Origin: Hevea brasiliensis | Lineage: Eukaryota > Streptophyta > Magnoliopsida > Malpighiales > Euphorbiaceae | DNA length: 64,000 bases | NCBI RefSeq assembly: GCF_030052815.1 | Contig: NC_079510.1 | Location: 39,154,853 to 39,218,852 of the forward strand | Direction: 5' to 3' | Shown: one piece after another, positions 23,555 to 36,781 of the stretch | Numbering within the stretch: the first letter of the stretch is position 1 | How the letters are laid out: every line of letters starts with the position of its first letter | Position numbers and translations under genes: made by a program | The notes under the pieces: model-generated | What the model saw: the letters and a program-made list of their open reading frames with translations, nothing else | Database searches by the model: none | Told to the model about the DNA's origin: nothing

Positions 23555-26500
23555 TGTCACATCTTACCCCTCTGTAAGGCATAACATGTTCCCGTAGAAT
23601 ACTTAATAAACTACCGAACTTCACCTACCGATAACTCATTAAGTACCCTACAAGGGATTTTAAAACGATTTTCTTACATTTTGGAAGTGGTGAGCATTTT
23701 AATGAGAATTAAAAACCATTTATTCAAAGCTTAAAGACTAGTAAAAATTTTTGTCCATTTAAATTTTGCAGCAAATTTTATAAAAATTTTGACAGAGTTC
23801 CGTTTGAAACTGGGGAAAACAGTTCTTCAAATACCTAAAAAAAACACTTCCAAAAATATTTCACAACTCCCAACCTTCAATAACTCAATCATCTCAATTC
23901 AATGCACTTCAAAATAATTTCACAATATAAATCAAAATTTCTCATCTCAAAATATTTAATATCTCCATTCACAAAGCATAAAGCAGGAAATTCATATGTA
24001 CAAATATTAAATTTACAGAAGAAAATCCAAAATAATATTATTACAATTTATTTACAACTGCTCAACTACATTGATACATACAACATTTTTATATTTACAT
24101 CAAGATTATCTACAAGGGTATAAAATAATACCCGTACAAAATGGTCAGAGTAGTCCTCGATTTAACAGCAGCTCACTCTGCTGCTTTCTCCTTGCTCTTA
24201 TCTGCGACAGCAAAATAAGCTATCGCTGAGTATAAAAATACTCAGTGGTGCACAATAAAAATTTAAAATATAATAAATAAATCATTCATTGCCAAACACA
24301 ATTTAAATATTTCTCAATCTCATTTCACAATATCAAAGTTCATAATAACACCATTTTGTCAAATAATCTATTAAACACAGTTTAGTCAATCAATTTCATA
24401 AACACAGTGTTGCCAAAGTCATACACAACTTAAGCCATGACACAAAATTTCCGATCAATGCCGCGTTGTACACCACGACAAAGCAATCTCAACCCCATTA
24501 ATCGAAATCAATGAGAGAGGTGGCTAGCTAGCAAATGAGTACTCATCCGATCTACAACCTCAACTGGCAAGCCAGAGAGGGAGGAAAATAATCGATCTCA
24601 ACCCCATAAATGGAGGAGGAATAATGTGATACTGTCATGCTAAGCGTGAACACAAAATCAATTCAAAACAATTTATTCAAATAATTCATGAAAAATCCAA
24701 TAAATTTTCAAAGTCATAATTTCATTCACAAGATGGCAACACAATTTATAATTTACTTCAAATTTTAATAAATCACACAAAATCAATTTTTCAATGACAA
24801 AAGGCTCAAATAAGGTTTATTGTGCACAAACCTGACGTGAGTCGCCTCTAGGCCTTGACTCAGTCTCTCAGAGCTTCCAAGTCTTTTTCAGCTGAAACAC
24901 ACAATTTCACAGTGTTTCAGTACCATAACTTAGCATAAATCCAAAAATAAATTTCACTTCATTTTTACCTAGCTTTAATATGCTAATTTCGACGTTCTCG
25001 GAGTTTTTGTGTTTCGGGTTAGTATTCACTATACTATTTAAGTCAAAGTGTTGACTTTTTAAGGCGTAATAGGTATGGGAACTCCAACTTCACCCACATA
25101 CCACATTTTGGTCATTAAATTTGTTGGTTTTGGTCATTTTCTCAAAGCTTAAGTCCTTTTGGCCAAATTGTCAAATTTTCAGTTTTGGTGCTCCTAGTTG
25201 CACTATTCCATTGGTTAATCTACTGTTGGAATTTGACAAAACTTCCTTCATAGAAAATGTTCCTTATTGTCTTAAGTTTATTCTCATTTTTGGATCACCC
25301 CAATTGGAGTTTTGTAGCTCAAGTTATGGCCATTTGAACTAGGGCTGCCGGATGGAAAACAACCCAGATTTTATGGGCAATTTTGGTGCTGGCAGATTTG
25401 GGTCACCAACTTGGGGTGTCCAAATGGCTTGGTTGCTGGTAGAATTTGGACTTGTGTTCTTCATGAAAGTTTTAGGTCTATATCTTATCTAACCACTGGC
25501 AAAATTTCAGGTCAATTTGACCTGTCTTGCTCGAGTTATGACCAAATGAACAAACACTGTTCATTTGGTCAGTTTGTATAGTGGCAGACTGCATTTATCC
25601 AACTTTGGTCAATTTGTTCATTAGGTTTTGGTCAGTTTTTGGGCATGGTTCCTAAATGAAAATTGTGTCATTTTATGTCTATTTTTATCCCCAATTGGTG
25701 GCATATCAATTGGACTTGTAAAATTTCAGTTTTGGTCCTTCAAAGTTGACTTGGTCATGCTGCCAGCAGCATGACCATACAACCTCCGAATTTGGCTTGA
25801 CTTCCAATAATTCAAACACAACTTATTTGGTCACAATTGACCATTTTTCACTTCACAATAGGTCAAACACACAATTTACTCACTTCTTCAAATTTTTTCT
25901 TCAAAACCCTAAGTCCCAAAACCCTAACTCACCTAATTTATTGCATTTTACTAATTCCAACCATACAAACACAATTCCTCAACTTATTCAAGCTTTCTAA
26001 CATATTTCATTCAATCAAACTCATGCAATACTCACCCCTACATAGGCTGGACAAAAATTCAGTTTGGTCCTTCCCCATATTTTTATTTCATTTTAAACAT
26101 ATTACAAGCTAATTCAAACCAAAAATACAACAATCAATCTCAACTTTTAAATGGATACACTTACCTCAACTTTAATACCAAATCTTCAATTTTTCCTCCT
26201 CCTTTCTTCTTTCTTTCCTGTTCTTAAGTTGAGATTACAAGCTCTAGTAAGGTTTTTAAGGGAGTTATGAAGATTGAGTGAAGGAATTTAAGCTTAAGTG
26301 TAAGCTTAAATGAAGAGTTTTCGTGGAGGAAATTGGGAGTAAGTGAGGCGGCAAAGAGAGGAAGAAGAAAGAGCTTTCTAATTTTTTTTTTCTTTTCTTT
26401 TCTTTTATCCAATTTAACTTATGGAAGACCAAAAAAAATCTAATTAATTAATTTAGTAATTATACACTTATGGCATCATGCATGATGTCATGCATGATGT

Positions 26501-27058
26501 CATCACCTTTTTACTTTTTCATTTTCTCTCTTTTTTTTTCATATTTTTCTATTAGTTCTTTAATTTAATTATCGATTTCAAAATTTTCTTTTCTCCGATT
26601 TTATTTGACAGTTAGGTCAGGAGTCAGCTCTCGGGGTCAATTGACCAAATTGCCCCTCGCCGGTTCATCCCGGTTTGCAAATAATCCAATATTTCTTCCG
26701 GCTACATGACCTAATTATTTGACTGGCTTAACAGTTCTTTTTCGTGATTTTCTCTTTTCCACTGTGTTCATAAGGGTCCTAAGGACCGCAGCGTCACATT
26801 TTACGGTTCGAAATTTGAGTTTAAAATGACTTCGCAGTCGTTCCCGAGGAGGTCACCCATCGCTGTGACTCTCGGCTCGTTTAACCTATTATGTTTTGTT
26901 TTTCTTATTTATACTTAACTAATTGAACATTACTAATTATTTGTGTTTATGGCTTCTCTAGTTGTCTTAAGTATGGTTCTAATCCCCTTAATTGTTCGGA
27001 CCGACACCGGTCACCGGAATAGTGAAATATATCAGGCTATACAAATAGGGGTGTTACA
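23555..27058 (-). mobile_element. Solo LTR, type I (3504 bp), in RT of element B
   Basis: On the minus strand it starts TGTAACACCCCTATTTG at 27058 and ends TAAGATGTGACA at 23555. It is flanked by AATAT (23550-23554 and 27059-27063), and RT resumes exactly across the join. It has no coding sequence. It carries the donor GAG|GTAAGTG (GT at 26164-26163), the CTGAGTAT stem-loop near 24227-24246 and the U5 stem-loop at 23601-23644. The TAAGATG end is shared with the 3' LTR of element A, so they may be close relatives. Confidence 0.93.
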
Positions 27059-27063
27059 AATAT

Positions 27064-29216
27064 CACAGAAATTCGTAGTTTTTTGGGTTTAGCTGGATAT
27101 TACCACCGGTTTGTGAAAGGCTTCTCCACTGACCAAGCTGCTTCGGAAAGATGTAAAATTTTAGTGGACAGATAAATGCCAGCAGAGTTTTGATGAGTTG
27201 AAGAGGTGTTTGACTGAAGCTCCAGTCCTTACTTTACCTACTCCGGGTAAAGAATACACAGTTTATAGTGATGCTTCTCACAATGGGTTAGGCTGTGTAC
27301 TGATGCAAGATCGAAATGTCATTGCTTATGCATCATGCCAGCTGAAACCATATGAGAGGAACTACCCAACACATGATTTGGAGCTAGCAGCTATTGTTTT
27401 CGCTCTGAAGATCTGGAGACACTATTTATATGGGGAGAAATGCTACTTTTACACAGATCACAAGAGCTTGAAGTACTTAGGCACCCAGAAGGAATTGAAT
27501 TTGAGGCAGAGGAGATGGTTAGAACTGATTAAAGACTATGATTACTTAATAGACTATCAGCCACGAAAAGCAAATGTGGTGGCTGACGCCTTAAGTCGCA
27601 AGACTATGGCAAGTCTCAGAGTTTCTCCTTTGTCCATAGTACATGAGTTGAAAGCACAGCATGCCAGTTTGGAGATTGATGATGAGGGACAGACAGTAGT
27701 GGCATGGCATGTACAGCCAGTGTTGATTGATCAGATCAGAATGGCTGCTCAGAGTGATGATAAATATCAGAAGCTACTGAAAGAAGTCCAGCAGGGCAAG
27801 AAACCTGAATTCTCTGTGAGAGATGATGGTTTACTACTACATCAGGGCAGAATGTGTGTTTCTAATGATGTTGACTTGAGACAGATCATTATGAAGGAAG
27901 CACATGAGTCTCCTTTTGCTATGCACCCTGGTGAAACTAAAATGTACAGAGGGCTGAAAGAGCATTACTGGTGGATAGGTATGAAAAGGGATATAGCTGA
28001 ATTTGTTTACAAATGCTTAACTTTTCAGCAAGTAAAGGCAGAACATCAAGTTTCAACTGGTTTGTTACATCCATTGCCAGTACCAGAGTGGAAATAGGAA
28101 TGGATAACTATGGATTTTGTTACTGGACTTCCGAGGACACAGAATAGTCATGATGCAGTATGGGCTATAGTTGACAGACTAACCAAGTCTGCTCACTTTT
28201 TGCCAGTTCGGATGGACTATAGCCTAGAAAGATTGGCCAGATTGTACATATATGAGATTGTAAAATTGCATGGAGTGCTAGTATCGATTGTATCTGACAG
28301 AGATCCTAGGTTCACTTCTAGATTCTGGGGTAGTCTACAGAGAGCCCTAGGAACTATATTGAACTTCAGCACATCATTCCACCCACAGACAGATGGCCAG
28401 TCTGAAAGGGTAATTCAGATATTGGAGCATATGCTACGGCCTTGTGTGATTGAGTTTGAAGATAGTTGGGATATACACTTGCCTTTGATTGAGTTTGCTT
28501 ATAACAACAGCTACCAATCAAGCATTGGGATGCCTCCATATGAAGCTTTGTATGGCAGAAAGTGCAGAACTCCCCTATGTTGGGATGAAGTAGGTGAAAG
28601 GAAGATGATTGGGCCAGAAATTATTCAGCAGACAGAGGAAAAGATCATATTGATCAGAGATCGGCTCAAGGCTGCATCAGACCGTCAAAAGTCCTATGTT
28701 GATCTGAAGAGAAGAGATATTGAATATGTCGTGGGTGATAAGGTATTCCTTAAAGTTTCTCCTTGGAAGAGGATTATAAGATTTGGCAGAAAGGGGAAAC
28801 TGAGTCCTCGTTTCATCGAACCATATGAGGTTCTGGAAAGAGTGGGTCCTTTGGCATATCGGCTAACATTACCTCCAGAGCTAGAAAGGATACACAGTGT
28901 CTTCCATGTGTCCATGTTAAGGAGGTACAGATCTGACCCATCTCATGTACTATCAGTTGAAGAGATTGAGGTAAATCCAGACCTCTCATATGATGAAGAA
29001 CCCATAGAAATTCTGGCATATGAGGTGAAGCAGTTGAGGAATAAACAGATACACCTGGTTAAAGTGCTGTGGAACCATCATTCAGGTCAGAAAGCTACTT
29101 GGGAACGTGAAGAGGATATGAGGAGACAACACCCACAGCTATTCAGAGACTTATGTCAGATAAAATTTCAAGACGAAATTTATTTTAAAGGGGGGAGAAT
29201 TGTAACACCCCTATGA
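27064..29216 (+). pseudogene. pol: Element B C-terminal RT, RNase H, integrase and chromodomain-like tail
   Basis: After FVKGFS a 14-bp deletion between two TCTCC repeats (near 27126) shifts the frame; the correct frame reopens by 27198. RNase H ([23 protein letters not shown]) and the integrase zinc motif ([10 protein letters not shown]...CLTF, last Cys lost) are open to 28097, where a Trp codon has become TAG. From 28110 a 368-residue open frame holds the integrase core: [16 protein letters not shown] (about 28290) and GQSERVIQ (about 28400), a complete D-D-E. The chromodomain-like end is KVLWNHHSGQKATWE. The usual TGA after LFRD is TTA here, so the frame runs through the PPT into the LTR. 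Confidence 0.9.
29187..29200 (+). other. PPT of element B
   Basis: AAAGGGGGGAGAAT immediately before TGTAACACCCC of the 3' LTR. Confidence 0.92.
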
Positions 29217-32200
29217 TCGGTAGGGCGTTCTACAGTTCCTGTAACCAGTGTTGTCTAGACAGCTAGGATGCCTAGAACTACACTTAGATATGGGTGAGGA
29301 GACATAAAATAATGAAATACAAGAAAAAAAAATACAAGAAAAATAAAGGAAAAATAATAGCAATGAAATGTAACTAAGTTAAACGAGCCGAGAACCCTAG
29401 CGATGGGTGACCGCACCGGGAAGTTACGGCGTGGACCGTTGACTAGCCCTGGACCGCGGGGAACCCTGGAAAATATTTTTAAGACATAATTAAAGACCTA
29501 TTGAATTATAAATATCATTAGAAATATCAAAGAAAAATTAATTAATTAGTACAAAGAAAAACGGGAAATCGAGAAAATGACAAAACTCGGTGTTACCGAA
29601 AAATCGGAAATGCAACCCGAACAGGGGCATTGTGGTCATTTGACACCCCGAGTTGTCTTTTGACCTAAATGTCCATTAATAATAAATGATGTTACACTTG
29701 GAAAATGTCATGAAAAATTAAATTGGTGGTACATAGTTTAAATATCAAAAGATAAGAGTTAAATGTGGAATTTGGAAATTTTAGAATAAATAAACATTAA
29801 ATTTTCACTTAGTGCTCCACTCACTCCATTAAGTGGACCACTAAGCATATTTTGGACAGAAATAATCCATCTTATTCAACCTCCCAAAATCCAGCCGAAA
29901 TGCTCTTGAAAGGAAACCTCCATGGCCGAATTTTCCCAAGCTTCATGCAAGCTTGTTTAAGCCATTTTTCCCCTAAGTTCCTTCATTAACCTTGCTCCCC
30001 ACATCACAAGGAAGACTTAGATAGCCATTTTAAGCAGTTTAGTGAAGGTTTTGAAGAATTTCAAAAGTGGTAAGTATGTATTTTTTATTATTGTTTCATT
30101 AAACCTTGAATGGATGTTATGGGTAGTTAAATTGTGGAAGGATTTTTGAAGTTTGATGAGTTAAGGGAGAGGTACATTTTTGGCAGCCATGGAACTTCAA
30201 TAAGAGCAGTTTATCCTTGCATGTAAATGGTAGATTAAAGTGTTGATGTAATTGTTTATGTGTGTAGGAATAAATTGGATAATGTATACTAGATGTATGT
30301 GATAGTACACTTGATTTTGGAAGCTTGGAAACTAATTGAAGGAGATGTATAATCGGCAACTTGAAGTGTAAATCAAAATATGTTGTTTCATGGGTTGGTT
30401 TATGGAATTATATTGTTGAATTATGGTGCTTGTTATGGCAGCATGTATATGTGTATAAAGGTGTGGGTTTGGACATGTAAATGAGCTATGTTATGTGGTT
30501 AAATTATTTGTAATTGGACTTGGAAAATTCTGTACTATAATGTGCATATTGAGTGTGGTTACAAGCTGCCAAGATGACCAACAATGTGAAGTAAAATGTT
30601 TTTATATTATGGTACAAACCAAAATTGGCATGGATGTGTAGCTTGGTAAGTGTTGAATGTGTCCTTTGGTATGTGATGAAGAGTGTGTATAGGGCAGTGT
30701 ATGTTTTGGGCTTAGAACCTTAAGTGTATGACTCCAATTGGTATGAGACCAATTGGAGGTGAAACTAGGCACAAAATGTGCCAACTTTCATGAAGGAAGC
30801 TTACCAAAATTCTGCTTGGAAGGTGACTTGAAAAATGACCAAATCTGGATTAGTACATTGAAAGCCTAAAAATTGACCATTTGAGCAGCAGTTAGTGTTT
30901 TGGCCATAACTCACTCAAAACAGGTCCAATTGACCTGAAATTTTTATCATGAATAGTTAAGACATATATCTACAACTCTTATGAAGACACAACACCCAGA
31001 AATGACCATAAACAAGTCAAATAGCTTGCACAAATTTAGGTCCAAAAACTGGCCGAACCAAAAGTGACCTAAAAATGACCTAAACCTACCTTTTTGGTGC
31101 ATTTTGTCCAACATTGGTAGATTGACCATAACTTGATCTACACAACTCAGAATGATCTGAAATTTTGCCCCGTGTGCAATAAGACATAGACCTACAAGTT
31201 TGTAGTTTTGACCGAAACTTGAAAACCGAGGAAACTAGGTCATCCGGCTAGGTCAAATTAGTATACTAGAATCCAACAAATTGCAATAAAATGCAATATA
31301 CATGAAAATGAATTGGGTAACACGTACCAACACTAAAAGGCTATTAAATGTGACAATTCGGTAACATTAAAACCTAATTCACCTAGAGCGCATCAAGGGT
31401 CAACATCTTAGGTTGACTAAGGAAATAATAGAATTCAATGAGTTAATTATTAAGCATTATTCTTAGAGACAGTTTAAATGAGTACTGAAACACTTCAAAT
31501 TGTGTGTTTCAGTTAGCAAAGACTCAGGGAAGGGGAAGGAAACACTGAGTCAGAGCCAAGAGACATTTATCAGAGGTTTGTGCACAACAGTTATTTCTTT
31601 TGAATTTTTCAATTGAAATAAATTATGACTATTTGTATATTATTGTTTTAAATTGTGAAAATTTGTTTGAATGGTATTTGATGGATACTTATTGATTGAA
31701 AAGCATTGTAAATGGTTTGAAACCACAGCTAGCATGTATATTGATTGAATTCCTCGCTAGCTTGTCTAGTGGGACGAATTGACTTTGAATTCCCTATCTG
31801 GCTGAAGTGTTGAGGTGTGTGCCTGTTGAGGACGAATAGAATGAGTACTCATATTATTGCTAGCTAGCTATGTTATTCCTCACTAGCCATCGGCTTTTGG
31901 GACGAATTGAACTTTGGAACATGATTAAGCTGTGTGTGTGGTTTATTGATATTTATTGTGATATTGTGAAATAGAGTTTAAATTCTTTATGACATTCACT
32001 GTCTTTGAATTTAACTATGGTTTTAAGTATCCACTATTTATATGACTTATGATTTGTGATTTAAAGTTGTATTTGGTTAATGTTGTGCACCACTGAAACA
32101 ATGGCTCAGCGATAGCTTTTCATTGCTGTCGCAGGTAGACAGACTGATAGGGCAGTAGATTAGGTTGCTAGTGCTTCAGTGAGAGATCATCGGGTATATT

Positions 32201-32763
32201 GAGTATACCATATTTTACATTTTGTATTGTAATGTATGTTCATTGTATGTATATAGTGTTCTTGGTTTTGAACAGTTGTAAATTAAAATTGTACATTAAA
32301 GTTGTAAAATAAATTATAATTTATTTTGGCTTGTAAAAATTTGTGATATATTTCTTTTATCTTAGCTTTTGAAAACACTGAGAAATTATTGTGGATTTGA
32401 GTTGACAAATGTTGAGAAACATATTGTGTTGATTATATGTTGGAGTTTGAGATTGAGAAATATATTTGAAGTGCTTTTTACAGGTTTTTGAAGAACTGTT
32501 TTATTCAAAATGCAGATGACACTCTGTCAAAATTTTTACAGAAATTATTAATACTTCAATTGTGTTAACTGTTTCACTTCAGTTCAAAATAAAATAATAA
32601 AAAAATATCACCTGTAAATAGTGCTCACCACTCCAAAAAGAAGTAAGAAAAGTTTTAAAATCCCTTGTAGTGTATTTAATGGGTTATCAGTAGGCGAAGT
32701 TTGGTAATTCATTAGGTATACTACGGGGTCATGTTATACCTTACAGAAGGGTAGGGTGTGACA
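29201..32763 (+). mobile_element. Element B 3' LTR, type II (3563 bp)
   Basis: Full version of the LTR that is deleted and interrupted at the 5' end. It starts with TATGATCGGTAGGGCG after the shared TGTAACACCCC. It holds a donor GTG|GTAAGTATG at 30070, two diverged copies of the module with CATAACT near 30903 and 31128, the stem-loop CTGAAACAC/GTGTTTCAG (31485-31512), a GGTATA/TATACC stem near 32191 and the U5 stem-loop at 32674-32717. Only the ends and these structured parts look like type I. Confidence 0.93.
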
Positions 32764-33227
32764 GAGAAAGTATTCCTCAAGGTTTCTCCTTGGAAGAAAA
32801 CTATGAGATTCAGCAGAAAGGGGAAACTGAGTCCTCATTTCATTAGGCCATATGAGGTTTTGGAAAGAGTGGGTCCTTTGGCATATCGTTTGGCACTACG
32901 TCCAGAGTTAGAAAAGATACAGAATGTCTTCCTTGTGTCTATGTTGAGGAGGTATCGATCAGACCCATCTCATGTACTACCAATCAAAGAAATTGAAGTG
33001 AATCCAGACCACACATATGAGGAAAAACCCATAGAGATTCTGGCTTACGAGGTGAAGTAGCTACGGAACAAGCAGATACTGCTGGTAAAAGTGTTGTAGA
33101 ACCATCATTCGAGCTAAGAAGCTACTTGGGAACGAGAGGAGGATATGAGGAGACAGCACCCACAATTGTTTAGAGACTGATGCCAGGTAAAATTTCGAGA
33201 CAAAATTTATTTTAAGGGGGGGAGAAT
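32764..33227 (+). pseudogene. gag-pol: Element C integrase C-terminus and chromodomain-like tail, with PPT
   Basis: Begins EKVFLKVSPWKK, continuing GEN at 7195 across element B. It includes RKGKLSPHFIRPYEVLERV (the integrase GPY/F-type module), LVSMLRRYRSDPSHVL and the chromodomain-like end (ATWEREEDMRRQHPQLFRD, then the native TGA at about 33178). Stops lie at 33058, about 33097 and about 33115 (Gln or Trp codons). The PPT AAGGGGGGGAGAAT occupies 33214-33227. Confidence 0.9.
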
Positions 33228-36200
33228 TGTAACACCCCTATTTGTATAGCCTGGTATATTTCACTGTCCCGGTGACCGGAGTTGGTCCGAACAATTAAGG
33301 GGATTAGAACCACACTTAAGACAACTAGATAAGCCCTGAACATAAATAATTAGTAATTGTCAATTAGTTAAGTATAAATAAGAAAAACATAACATAAGAA
33401 GTTAAATGAGCCGAGAGTCACAGCGATGAGTGACCTTCTCGGGAAGGATTACGAGGTCGATTTAAACTCGAATTTCGAACCGTAAAATGTGATGCCACGG
33501 TCCTTAGGACTATTGCGAACACAGTGAAAAAGAGAAAATCACAAAAAAAAATTGTTAAGTAGGTCAAATAATTAGGTCAGGGATCCGAAAGAAATATTAA
33601 ATTATTTTCAAACCGAGTTGAAACAGCGAGGGGCAATTTGGTCAATTGACCCCGAGAGCTGACTCCTGACCTAACTGTCAAATAAAATCGGAGAAAAGAA
33701 AATTTTAGAATCAGGAATTAAATTAAAGAACTAATGGAAAAATAAATTAAAAAAAAAAAGAAAAAGAAAAAGTAAAAGTGATAACATCATACATGACCTC
33801 ATGCATGATGCAATAATTATTATAATTAAAATTTATTTTATTTAAATTTTGGTCTTCCTAAGGGATAAACTAATAAAAGAAAAAGAAAAAAAAAATAAGA
33901 AAACACTCATCTTCATCCTTACCGTCCCTCACCTCTATCTCCCTCTCTCTCACCAAAACTCCATTGAAGCTTGCACTCAAGCTTGAATTCCCTCACTTAA
34001 CCCTAATATTTTCTATAAACACCTCATCAAATCTTGTTACCTCAACTTAAGAAAAGGATTGAAAGAGGAAAGAAAGGGCAAAGGATAGAGAATTGAAGGA
34101 TTTGAAGTTCTAAGTAAGGTTAGTAAGCAAACTTGACACTTTTAGTTTGATTTTTGCATTTCTAACTTATTGAACTTGGAAATAAACTTTAAATATAATG
34201 AAAACAAGTGTTGGGGGAAAAAGTTAAATTTCGGCCAGCTTGTTAGGGTGTTGGATTTGATAGTGTTTAGTTAAACTAAACATTAATTAGAGCTTAAATA
34301 ATGTGGTAATTGTGGTTAGAATGATAAGTGAACTCAAATTTCATGGAATTATGATGAATTGTATAATTAGGGTTCATAGCACCTAGGTTTAGAGACAAAA
34401 ATTGTGAGAAATTGTTAAATGATGTGTTTGACCTAGTTTCAGCTGAGAAATGGTCATTTGTGACCAATTGGAGTATGTTAGAAGTGTTGGAACCAAATGC
34501 AAATTCGGATTGCTTAGGGTCATGCTGCAGGCAGTAGGACCAAGGTCCCTTTCAGGGACCAAAACTGAAAATTTACAAGTCCAATTGGTGTGAGACCAAT
34601 TGGGAATGAAAATAGACACAAAATGGAACATTTTTCACTTAGGAATCATGCCCAAAAAGTGACCAAAACCTAGTGAACAAATTGACCAAATCCGGAATTG
34701 GCAATCTGACCTGTACCAAAAATAACTAAATGAATAGTATTTGTTCATTTTGCCATAACTTGGGATAGGCAGGTCTAAATGACCTGAAATTTTACCAGTA
34801 GAAAGCTGAGATATATACCTAAAACATTCATGAAGAACACAAACTCAAATTATGTTCTTAACCAAGTCATTTAGCCACCCAAAGTTGGTGACTTAAAACT
34901 GCCAGAACCAGAATTTGCCCAGAAAATCTGAGTTAAGTCTAATCCGGCAGCCATGATTCAAATGGCTATAACTTGAGCTACAAAACTCCAATTGAAGTGA
35001 TTCAAAAAGGAGAATAAAGTTAAGATAATAGAAAACATTTTCTATGAAGAAAATTTTATCAAATTCTAACAGAAAAATGACCAATAGAATAGTGCAACAT
35101 AAGACATTAAAACTGAAAATTTACAATTTTACTTAAAAGACCTAAGTTTTGAGAAAACAACCAAAACCAACAAAATTGGTGACCAAAATGTGGTATGTGA
35201 GGATAGTTGGAATTCCCATACCTATTAAGCCTTAGAAAGTCAACAAATTAACTTGAATAGTATCGTGAATAGTAACCCCGAAACACAAATTTTAAAGAAC
35301 GCCAAGTTTAGCATATTAAAGCTAGGTAAAAGTAAATTTAAATTTATTTTTAAATTTATGATAAGTTATGATACTGAAACACTGTGAAACTGTGTGTTTC
35401 AGTTGAAAAGAATACCGGGAAAGAACCCGAGGGATCGAGTCAAGGCCAAGAGGCGACTCGTATAAGGTTTGTGCACAACGTAGAATTTCTGTAAATTTTC
35501 TTCTGCATATTGTTTTGAATAAATTGAAATATTGAATTGTGACATCATTGTGATGAAATATTTATTATGCCTTTGATTTAAATTGTTGAAAGTTATTTGT
35601 GTATATTTGAGATGGCATAAATGTTTAGTAAATTATTAAGATAAGTTTTAAAATCACAGTGTCATGACCATATATTTGAATACCTCACTAGCATGACTAG
35701 TGGGGGAAATCAGTTTCGAATTTTGATTCCTTCTCTGGCTGAAGTGTTGAGGTGTGTGCTAGTAGAAGAAGAAAAAGAATGGGTTCCCATATATTTGAGG
35801 TAGCTAGCCTTGTGATGTGACTTCTCATAAGCCTCTGGCTATTGAGATGATATTTGTTTCGAATGGCATGATATGACTGTGGGTTTTATGAAATTGGTTT
35901 TGACACTTCAAAATGAAATTGTTTAGATTAAAATCTCATAATTCATGTTTTGTATTTAATTCTCATGTTTAGTTCAATTTTTGAATAAATAAGATTTAAA
36001 TTCTGCATAAAGATTATCTTAGTATATTGTGCACCACTAAGTCCTAGTACTCAGCAATGGCTATTATTGCTGTCGCAGATATAGAGACTAAAAGAGCAGC
36101 AGAGTAAGCTACTGAGGACAGAGGAGCTACTTACTCTAAAGTCTATCGAGTATATTTTATACCCTGACTGTAAAAATTTATTTTGATGTATGTAATGTAT

Positions 36201-36776
36201 GTAAAGGTATGGACATGTAAAACTGGTCTTGAGCAGTTTGTATAAAGTTTGTAATAAATTTTAGTTTGGATTTTCCTAATGTAAATTTTTAGTATGATGT
36301 ATATAAATTGTTTTACATTTAATTATATATGAATGAAAGTATTTTATTTTAATTTGAATGAAAGTAATTAGTAATATTTCAGAAGATATTTGAATTGGAA
36401 ATTGTGGATTTGAATTTTTGGAAATTGAGAAATGATGTTGAAATTGGTTGGGAGGATTGTTGTGGAATTGATAAATAATTGGAAGTGCTTTTTTACGGAT
36501 ATTTGAAGAACTGTTTTCTCAAAATGCAAACGGCACTCTGTCGAAATTTTTATAAAATTTGTAGAAAAATAAAATGGGCCAAAAATTTTAACTAGTTTTT
36601 AACTTTAATTAAATGTTTTAATATCTATTAGAAAATGCTCACACTTATAAAAGTAAGAAATTTTTTTTTAAAATCCTTTATAGGATACTTAATGAGTCAT
36701 CGGTAGGTGAAGTTCAGTAGTTCATTAGGTATTCTACGGGATCATGTTATGTCTTACAGAGAGGTAAGGTGTGACA
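33228..36776 (+). mobile_element. Element C 3' LTR, type I (3549 bp)
   Basis: It starts TGTAACACCCCTATTTG after the PPT and ends GAGGTAAGGTGTGACA. It contains the donor TAAG|GTTAGTAAG (34119), the stem-loops at 35374-35402 and 35436-35460 (CGAGTC/GACTCG), and the U5 stem at 36687-36730 with two C-A mismatches caused by transitions. It ends inside the RNase H region of copia element D, with AAAAT as expected target duplication; C's 5' end is outside the window, so this cannot be paired. Confidence 0.93.
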
Positions 36777-36781
36777 AAAAT

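Larger units (their letters stand above)
7196..32763 (+). mobile_element. Element B: full-length Ty3/gypsy, Tekay/Del-like, with two insertions inside
   Basis: It begins TGTAACACCCCTATG at 7196 and ends GGGTAGGGTGTGACA at 32763, flanked by GAGAA (7191-7195 and 32764-32768). It has LTRs of type II, a tRNA-iMet PBS, gag, pol and a PPT. Element A is inserted in its 5' LTR and a minus solo LTR (23555-27058) in its RT. Without the insertions it is about 10.2 kb. Its 5' LTR lacks about 1.75 kb present in the 3' LTR. The first ~147 bp of the two LTRs differ at nine positions by eye, more than in element A, which fits B being older than A. Confidence 0.93.
415..36776 (+). mobile_element. Element C: Ty3/gypsy, Tekay/Del-like, 5' part outside window, interrupted three times
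   Basis: C's coding sequence is in three pieces, 415-2379, 6051-7195 and 32764-33227, which join in the correct domain order: gag tail, protease, RT, RNase H, integrase, chromodomain-like tail. It ends with a PPT and a 3' LTR (33228-36776). The breaks are exactly the inserted solo LTR (2380-6050) and element B (7196-32763), each with a 5-bp target duplication. C sits inside the copia element D; its right flank starts AAAAT at 36777. It carries the most stops of the Tekay-like copies, in line with being the oldest of the A/B/C series. Confidence 0.9.

Noticed and set aside
23902..26112. Plus-strand open frames in the minus solo LTR
   Set aside because: Same LTR sequence is non-coding in the other copies and the frames are not kept.
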